Part shown: positions 13,612 to 17,136 of the stretch, piece by piece
Layout: each line of letters opens with the position of its first letter
Numbering within the stretch: the first letter of the stretch is position 1
NCBI GenBank assembly: GCA_049642385.1
Contig: JBAROU010000048.1
Location: 1-17,136, forward strand
Direction of reading: 5' to 3'
From: JBAROU01 sp049642385
GTDB lineage: Bacteria; Chloroflexota; Dehalococcoidia; DSTF01; RBG-16-68-14
DNA: 17,136 bases
Position numbers and translations under genes: made by a program
Notes under the pieces: model-generated
Databases searched by the model: none
What the model was told of the DNA's origin: nothing
What the model saw: the letters and a program-made list of their open reading frames with translations, nothing else

Positions 13612-13619
13612 CTGTTCGG
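13600..13619 (+). terminator. Hairpin centred on two convergent stop codons (possible bidirectional terminator)
   Basis: CCGAAC (13600-13605) and GTTCGG (13614-13619) form a perfect 6-bp stem, with an 8-nt loop that contains the shared CTAG of the GNAT and patatin stop codons. There is no T-tract on either side, so a factor-independent terminator is uncertain. The position between convergent genes is right for one working in both directions. Confidence 0.42.
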
Positions 13620-14501
13620 TACGGGCACTTTCAGTGATGCCCTGATGATCCCTGGCTGAAGCCGCCCCTTCGCGTCGAAGCAACGGCCGACGATCTCCTC
13701 ACCGAATGCTTCACCGCGCTCGAGCAGGATCGCGACGTGGCGCAGGTCACCCACGCCCGGCCCCTCCTCGATCTCAGGTTGGATCAACGTGATGCGCGCC
13801 TGCTGGCTGTATCGCTCGACGTCGCGCTCGACCCGTTCGCGCATGACGATGTCGACGGTGCGCGTGATCACGCCGATGGCGCTTTTGGGCTGCGGCAGCT
13901 CGAAGCAGTGGGAGAGGTCGATAGCGAGGATCTCCTTCGCGCCGAGATCAACGGCGGTCTCCAGGTCGAGATTCGCCACCACGCCGCCATCGAGGTACGT
14001 CTGGCCGTCGATCTCCGTTGGTGGGAACACGCCGGGAATGGCAGTGGATGCCAGCACAGCCCTCGAAACAGCGCCGCTACTGAAGACCTGCCTGCGGCCG
14101 GTGCTCAAATTCGTCGCCGTGACGTAGAGCGGCACCCTGGTTGCGGAGAAGTCGTCCACAACCGCGTACTCGGCGACGAGACGCTGGAGGAAGTCGTTCT
14201 GGAAGAGACCCAGGTGCCGGGAGGCGAGCCGGTAGGCCACGCGCACCGGGTTCAAGTTGATGAACCGCTCGTGCTCAATGCTGCGCCAGATCTCGGCCAG
14301 CCGATCGATACCCGCGTCGTCCGGGTAGAATGCCAGGAAGGCCCCGTTCAGGGCGCCTACGCTGGTACCGACGATGCGCCCCGGGCGGAAGCCACGGCGA
14401 ATCAGGACGCGCAATACACCAACCTGAAGGGCGCCCATCGCGCCGCCGCCGCTCAGGACCAGCGTCGGCGCTTCCCGATGGCCGTTCCGTCGGAACCACA
14501 T
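13608..14501 (-). CDS. Patatin-like phospholipase (RssA/YchK-like)
   Basis: A 297-residue patatin-family lipid acyl hydrolase. Seen: the oxyanion-hole glycines LSGGGAMG at 16-23; the nucleophile elbow G45-T-S47-V-G49; and the catalytic-dyad Asp171 in YLDGGVVANL; also ASTAIPGVFPP just before it, the usual patatin block. The N-terminus MWFRRNGHREAPTLVLSGGGA has no signal peptide, so it is probably cytoplasmic or peripherally membrane-bound, like bacterial RssA/YchK-type proteins. The likely reaction is hydrolysis of phospholipid or neutral lipid ester bonds; the substrate is not shown. ATG 14501 has no Shine-Dalgarno. It is divergent from the copper operon, with 158 bp between the start codons. 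Confidence 0.9.
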   Translation of the reverse strand: MWFRRNGHREAPTLVLSGGGAMGALQVGVLRVLIRRGFRPGRIVGTSVGALNGAFLAFYPDDAGIDRLAEIWRSIEHERFINLNPVRVAYRLASRHLGLFQNDFLQRLVAEYAVVDDFSATRVPLYVTATNLSTGRRQVFSSGAVSRAVLASTAIPGVFPPTEIDGQTYLDGGVVANLDLETAVDLGAKEILAIDLSHCFELPQPKSAIGVITRTVDIVMRERVERDVERYSQQARITLIQPEIEEGPGVGDLRHVAILLERGEAFGEEIVGRCFDAKGRLQPGIIRASLKVPVPNS

Positions 14502-14547
14502 CTCGCTATCACTAAACGTAACAAGACTGCGAACGTTCCCTCAAACG

Positions 14548-14559
14548 GGCGTCGACGCC
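14548..14559. other. 12-bp perfect palindrome in the patatin/csoR divergent region
   Basis: GGCGTCGACGCC is fully self-complementary and lies 26 bp upstream of the csoR -35 box and about 47 bp upstream of the patatin start. With one bulged G it extends to AAC...GTT on either side. It could be an operator for either gene, or chance in GC-rich DNA. Confidence 0.35.
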
Positions 14560-14584
14560 GTTCGAAGGGCGCGCGCGAAGGGCC

Positions 14585-14614
14585 TTGACAAGCTGCCGGA
14601 CTCGACGTTATGCT
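14585..14614 (+). promoter_or_regulatory. csoR-copA operon promoter (TTGACA-N18-TATGCT)
   Basis: A consensus -35 TTGACA (14585-14590) and a good -10 TATGCT (14609-14614) are separated by 18 bp. The predicted transcript start is near 14621, directly at the inverted repeat below, so repressor bound there would block initiation. Confidence 0.72.
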
Positions 14615-14622
14615 AAGCGGAG

Positions 14623-14639
14623 ACCCCCTCCCAGGGGGT
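14623..14639. promoter_or_regulatory. Putative CsoR operator (ACCCCCT-CCC-AGGGGGT)
   Basis: A perfect 7-bp inverted repeat with a 3-bp spacer lies just downstream of the -10 box and 20 bp before csoR. CsoR operators are GC-rich pseudo-palindromes with C-runs and G-runs of this type. Together with the adjacent csoR gene this predicts copper-relieved autorepression of the operon. Confidence 0.62.
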
Positions 14640-14659
14640 ATGGGTCAGGAGCGAATCGC

Positions 14660-14926
14660 ATGCAAACCACCACCCGCGACCAGGCGCTCAAGCGCCTCAA
14701 CTACATCGAAGGGCACCTTGCCGGGGTACGGCGCATGATCGAGGAAGATAAGTACTGCGTCGATATCCTCAAGCAGACCTTCGCCGTCCGGCGCGCAATC
14801 GAGAAGGCGGAGGCGCTGCTCCTGGACGGCCATCTGCACACCTGCGTCGTCGAGGGCGTGCGAGACGGTCGCGAGGAGCAGGTCGTCGGCGAGCTGCTCG
14901 AGCTCTACGAGTTGGCGAACAAGTAA
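14660..14926 (+). CDS. csoR: CsoR-family copper-sensing transcriptional repressor
   Basis: An 88-residue all-helical DUF156 protein. CsoR tetramers bind operator DNA as apo-protein and release it on Cu(I) binding. The Cu-site triad is visible as C33 (KYCVDIL), H58 and C62 (DGHLHTC), with the 25- and 4-residue spacing of Cys36-His61-Cys65 in M. tuberculosis CsoR. Also seen are the family start RLNYIEGHLAGVRRMIEED and the C-terminal helix ELLELYELANK. This C-H-C signature favours copper over the nickel (RcnR), formaldehyde (FrmR) or persulfide (CstR) branches. ATG 14660 follows AGGAG at about 10 nt; an open frame begins upstream at 14585, but that part contains the promoter. The operon continues into a DJ-1-like gene and copA. 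Confidence 0.93.
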   Translation: MQTTTRDQALKRLNYIEGHLAGVRRMIEEDKYCVDILKQTFAVRRAIEKAEALLLDGHLHTCVVEGVRDGREEQVVGELLELYELANK

Positions 14927-14936
14927 GGAGGACATC

Positions 14937-15542
14937 GTGAGCTTCAACATCGCGTTCGTGCTGTTTCCGGACTTCGAGGACCTCGACTTCGCCGGGCCGT
15001 TCGAGGTGTTCGGCATGACGGCGAAGGTGCTCGAGAAGGAGTGGCGCGCCTACACCGTGGGCGAACAGCCCGTCGTGCAGAGCGCCCTCGGCACGAAGGT
15101 GCAGGTGGACTACACATTCGCCGACGCGCCGAAGGCGGACATTATCGTCGTGCCGGGCGGCTTCGGCACCGGCCCAGGCATGGAGAACGAAGCGCTGATC
15201 GACTACATTCAACGCGCCGGCGCAGGGGCCGAGTACGTCACGTCGGTGTGCACGGGGGCGTTCCTGCTGCACAAAGCCGGCTTCCTTAAGGACCGGCGCG
15301 CGACGACGTACTGGAGCATGCGCGATCAGCTCCAAGAGTTGGGCGACGTCACCGTGGTCGAGGAGCGCTGGGTGCATGATGGCAACGTGATCACCGCCGC
15401 AGGCGTCTCGGCAGGCATCGACATGGCGCTCTACCTGATCGGCGTGCTCAGGACGCCGGAGTTCGCTCGCAACGTACAGAAGTTGATCGAGTACGACCCG
15501 GCGCCGCCCTACGCCGATATTCCCGTGTCCGAGGCAACGTAG
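14937..15542 (+). CDS. DJ-1/PfpI family protein (isocyanide hydratase-like)
   Basis: A 201-residue class I glutamine amidotransferase-like protein. Seen: an N-terminal strand with NIAFVLFPDFEDLDFAGPFEV, including D17; IIVVPGGFGTGPGME at about 75-89; the nucleophile elbow SVC105TGAFLL; and FLKDRRATTYWS at about 117-128. The C-T-G-A, RATTxW and D17 features resemble isonitrile (isocyanide) hydratases, for which I recall Cys101, Thr102 and Asp17 as active-site residues; DJ-1 glyoxalases and AraC-linked DJ-1 domains share part of this pattern. The start is GTG with Shine-Dalgarno AAGGAGG (14925-14931) overlapping the csoR stop. It lies between csoR and copA, 10 bp and 9 bp from its neighbours, so it is certainly co-expressed with them and probably copper-induced. 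Its function in copper handling is unknown. Confidence 0.88.
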   Translation: MSFNIAFVLFPDFEDLDFAGPFEVFGMTAKVLEKEWRAYTVGEQPVVQSALGTKVQVDYTFADAPKADIIVVPGGFGTGPGMENEALIDYIQRAGAGAEYVTSVCTGAFLLHKAGFLKDRRATTYWSMRDQLQELGDVTVVEERWVHDGNVITAAGVSAGIDMALYLIGVLRTPEFARNVQKLIEYDPAPPYADIPVSEAT

Positions 15543-15551
15543 GAGAACACC

Positions 15552-17136
15552 ATGGCTACGATAACCACGGAGCGCATTACCATCCCCGTCGGCGGGATGC
15601 ACTGCGCTTCCTGCGTAACAAAAGTGGAGGGCTCGCTGCGCAAGGTGGCGGGCGTGGCCGGCGCAGCCGTGAACCTCGCGTCCGAGGAAGCCGCGGTCGA
15701 GTACGAGCCGGGCGCTTGCACACTCGACGACCTGTACAAGGCGATCGAGGCCGTCGGCTACGAGCCGAAGCCGGTGAGCAAGACGTTCGCTGTGCGCGGC
15801 ATGCACTGCGCATCGTGTGTAAAGAAGGTCGAGGACGCGCTGCTTGGCGTCGAGGGCGTTTCGCGCGCGCAGGTGAACCTGGCGACCGAACGCGCCTCCG
15901 TGAACGTGACGCCGGACATCGACATCGATGCGCTGCGCAGCAGGGTCGCCGCGGCGGGCTACGAGCTGGCGCGCGAGGTCGAGGCCGACGACGAAGAGGA
16001 CGACGTCGACGCGCAGGAGCGCGCGCGCGAGGAGCGTCTGCTCCTGCGCAAGATGGTGTTCGCGCTCGCCACCGGCGCGGTGCTGATGGTGCTCGCGCAG
16101 GCGGAGAGCATCCCCGGTCTCTCAAACGCGCGCATGGGCACGCTCAACGTGATCGCATTCCTGCTGGCGACGCCCGTGCAGTTCTGGGCGGGCTGGCAGT
16201 TCTACCGCGGCGCCTGGCAGATGGCGAAGCACCGCTCGACCGATATGAACACGCTGATCGCCGTCGGGAGCAGCGCAGCGTACTTCTACAGCATCGTCGC
16301 GACGTTCTGGCCGGGGTCGATCGAGACGGCTGGCGTAGAACCACACGTCTACTTCGAGACGGCGGCGATTATCATCGGGCTGATCCTGCTCGGGCGCTGG
16401 CTGGAGGCGCGCGCGAAGGGCCAGACCTCGGCCGCGATCAAGCGGCTGATGGGCCTACGCGCCAAGACTGCCCGTGTCGTGCGCGCGGGCGAAGAACTCG
16501 ACGTGCCGATCGAGGACGTCGTGCCGGACGACGTCGTCATCGTGCGGCCGGGCGAGAAGATCCCAGTCGATGGCATCGCGCTCGACGGTCGCTCGACCGT
16601 GGACGAGTCGATGCTCACGGGCGAGAGCCTGCCCGTAGAAAAGAGCACCGACGACGAGGTGTTCGGCGCGACGTTGAACAAGACGGGCAGCTTCCGCTTC
16701 CGCGCAACGAAGGTAGGCAAGGACAGCGCGCTGTCGCAGATCATCCGCCTTGTGCACGAAGCGCAAGGCTCGAAGGCGCCGATCCAGCGCCTCGCCGACG
16801 TGATCGCGTCGTACTTCGTGCCCGCCGTCATCGCGCTCGCGGCCGGCACGTTCGTCGTGTGGCTCGCGTTTGGGCCCGAGCCTGCCGTAGCGTTCGCGCT
16901 GCTGAACGCCGTCGCCGTGCTCATCATCGCCTGCCCGTGCGCGCTCGGCCTCGCCACGCCAACGGCGATCATGGTGGGCACCGGCGAGGGCGCCGAACAC
17001 GGCGTCCTCATCCGGGGCGGCGAGTCGCTCGAGACGGCGCACAAGATCACCACCGTCGTACTGGACAAGACTGGCACGATTACGGCAGGCAAGCCGTCGG
17101 TGACCGACATCATCACGTCCGATGGGCTGGGCGAAG
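15552..17136 (+). CDS. copA: Copper-exporting P1B-type ATPase (partial, C-terminus outside window)
   Basis: The first 528 residues of a P1B-1 ATPase that pumps Cu(I) out of the cytoplasm. Seen: two N-terminal heavy-metal-associated domains with GMHCASC at 15-21 and 83-89; an acidic linker around 141-160 ([12 protein letters not shown]); six of the usual eight membrane helices, the first from about 161; actuator-domain T356-G-E-S; transport-site C461-P-C463 in the sixth helix; and phosphorylation site D505-KTGT. The CPC motif and paired CxxC domains indicate Cu(I)/Ag(I). The nucleotide-binding domain and last two helices lie beyond the window. Shine-Dalgarno GTAGGAG precedes ATG 15552. No separate CopZ chaperone gene is visible upstream. 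Confidence 0.96.
   Translation, partial: MATITTERITIPVGGMHCASCVTKVEGSLRKVAGVAGAAVNLASEEAAVEYEPGACTLDDLYKAIEAVGYEPKPVSKTFAVRGMHCASCVKKVEDALLGVEGVSRAQVNLATERASVNVTPDIDIDALRSRVAAAGYELAREVEADDEEDDVDAQERAREERLLLRKMVFALATGAVLMVLAQAESIPGLSNARMGTLNVIAFLLATPVQFWAGWQFYRGAWQMAKHRSTDMNTLIAVGSSAAYFYSIVATFWPGSIETAGVEPHVYFETAAIIIGLILLGRWLEARAKGQTSAAIKRLMGLRAKTARVVRAGEELDVPIEDVVPDDVVIVRPGEKIPVDGIALDGRSTVDESMLTGESLPVEKSTDDEVFGATLNKTGSFRFRATKVGKDSALSQIIRLVHEAQGSKAPIQRLADVIASYFVPAVIALAAGTFVVWLAFGPEPAVAFALLNAVAVLIIACPCALGLATPTAIMVGTGEGAEHGVLIRGGESLETAHKITTVVLDKTGTITAGKPSVTDIITSDGLGE

Noticed and set aside
13737..14588. 283-codon plus-strand open frame opposite the patatin gene
   Set aside because: It is antisense to a patatin with all catalytic motifs, and the translation is low-complexity and motif-free.
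14769..15806. 345-codon minus-strand open frame opposite csoR, the DJ-1 gene and copA
   Set aside because: It spans three well-supported plus-strand genes and has shadow-frame composition.
1..17136. Mobile elements, integrases, toxin-antitoxin or defence genes
   Set aside because: No transposase, integrase, terminal repeats, toxin-antitoxin pair or nuclease/helicase cluster was found. The gene content is chromosomal and metabolic.

Overview
The window is about 17 kb of high-GC bacterial chromosome with tightly packed, mostly single-copy metabolic and housekeeping genes. The mix fits a Chloroflexota-type (Dehalococcoidia-like) or similar high-GC bacterium: an LLM-class flavin/F420-type oxidoreductase, an ECF sigma factor followed by a single-span membrane partner, a DUF402 protein, DinB-like and VOC-fold enzymes, a DrrAB-like ABC exporter, and many genes with a -10 box almost on the start codon. 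The assignment rests on gene content and style only. There is no rRNA, tRNA, CRISPR array, transposase or integrase.

Layout. 1-1071 (minus): an ECF sigma factor and its probable anti-sigma partner, the latter cut by the window edge. 1193-3960 (plus): uvrC translationally coupled to an LLM-class oxidoreductase. 3997-5782 (plus): a class A beta-lactamase-like serine hydrolase, a DinB/ClbS-like four-helix protein and a small ABM-fold protein. 5908-7601 (plus): ABC exporter ATPase and permease with a 4-bp overlap. 7654-8960 (plus): protein-L-isoaspartate methyltransferase, then a lipoprotein that meets a convergent enoyl-CoA hydratase (minus, 8957-9754) on a shared CTAG. 9815-10793 (plus): a DUF402 protein and a VOC protein, the latter behind a perfect 24-bp tandem repeat. 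10910-13611 (plus): asd and dapA, consecutive enzymes of the diaminopimelate/lysine pathway, then a GNAT acetyltransferase. 13608-14501 (minus): a patatin-like phospholipase, again sharing CTAG with its convergent neighbour. 14585-17136 (plus): a copper-response operon with promoter and operator-like palindrome, csoR, a DJ-1/PfpI protein and the first two thirds of a copper P-type ATPase.

How the genes work together. The clearest functional units are the copper operon (sensor, DJ-1-family protein, exporter), the asd-dapA pair, the ABC exporter pair and the sigma/anti-sigma pair. A recurring pattern is that genes at the head of a transcription unit carry a -10-like hexamer 7-10 bp before the ATG and no Shine-Dalgarno, while internal genes carry strong Shine-Dalgarno sequences. 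This suggests widespread leaderless transcripts and settled several start choices.

I found no convincing wholly new system. The best candidates for follow-up are the DJ-1/PfpI protein, with an isocyanide-hydratase-like active site, inside the csoR-copA operon, and the duplicated 24-bp promoter/operator unit before the VOC gene. Intergenic gaps are all under 300 bp.
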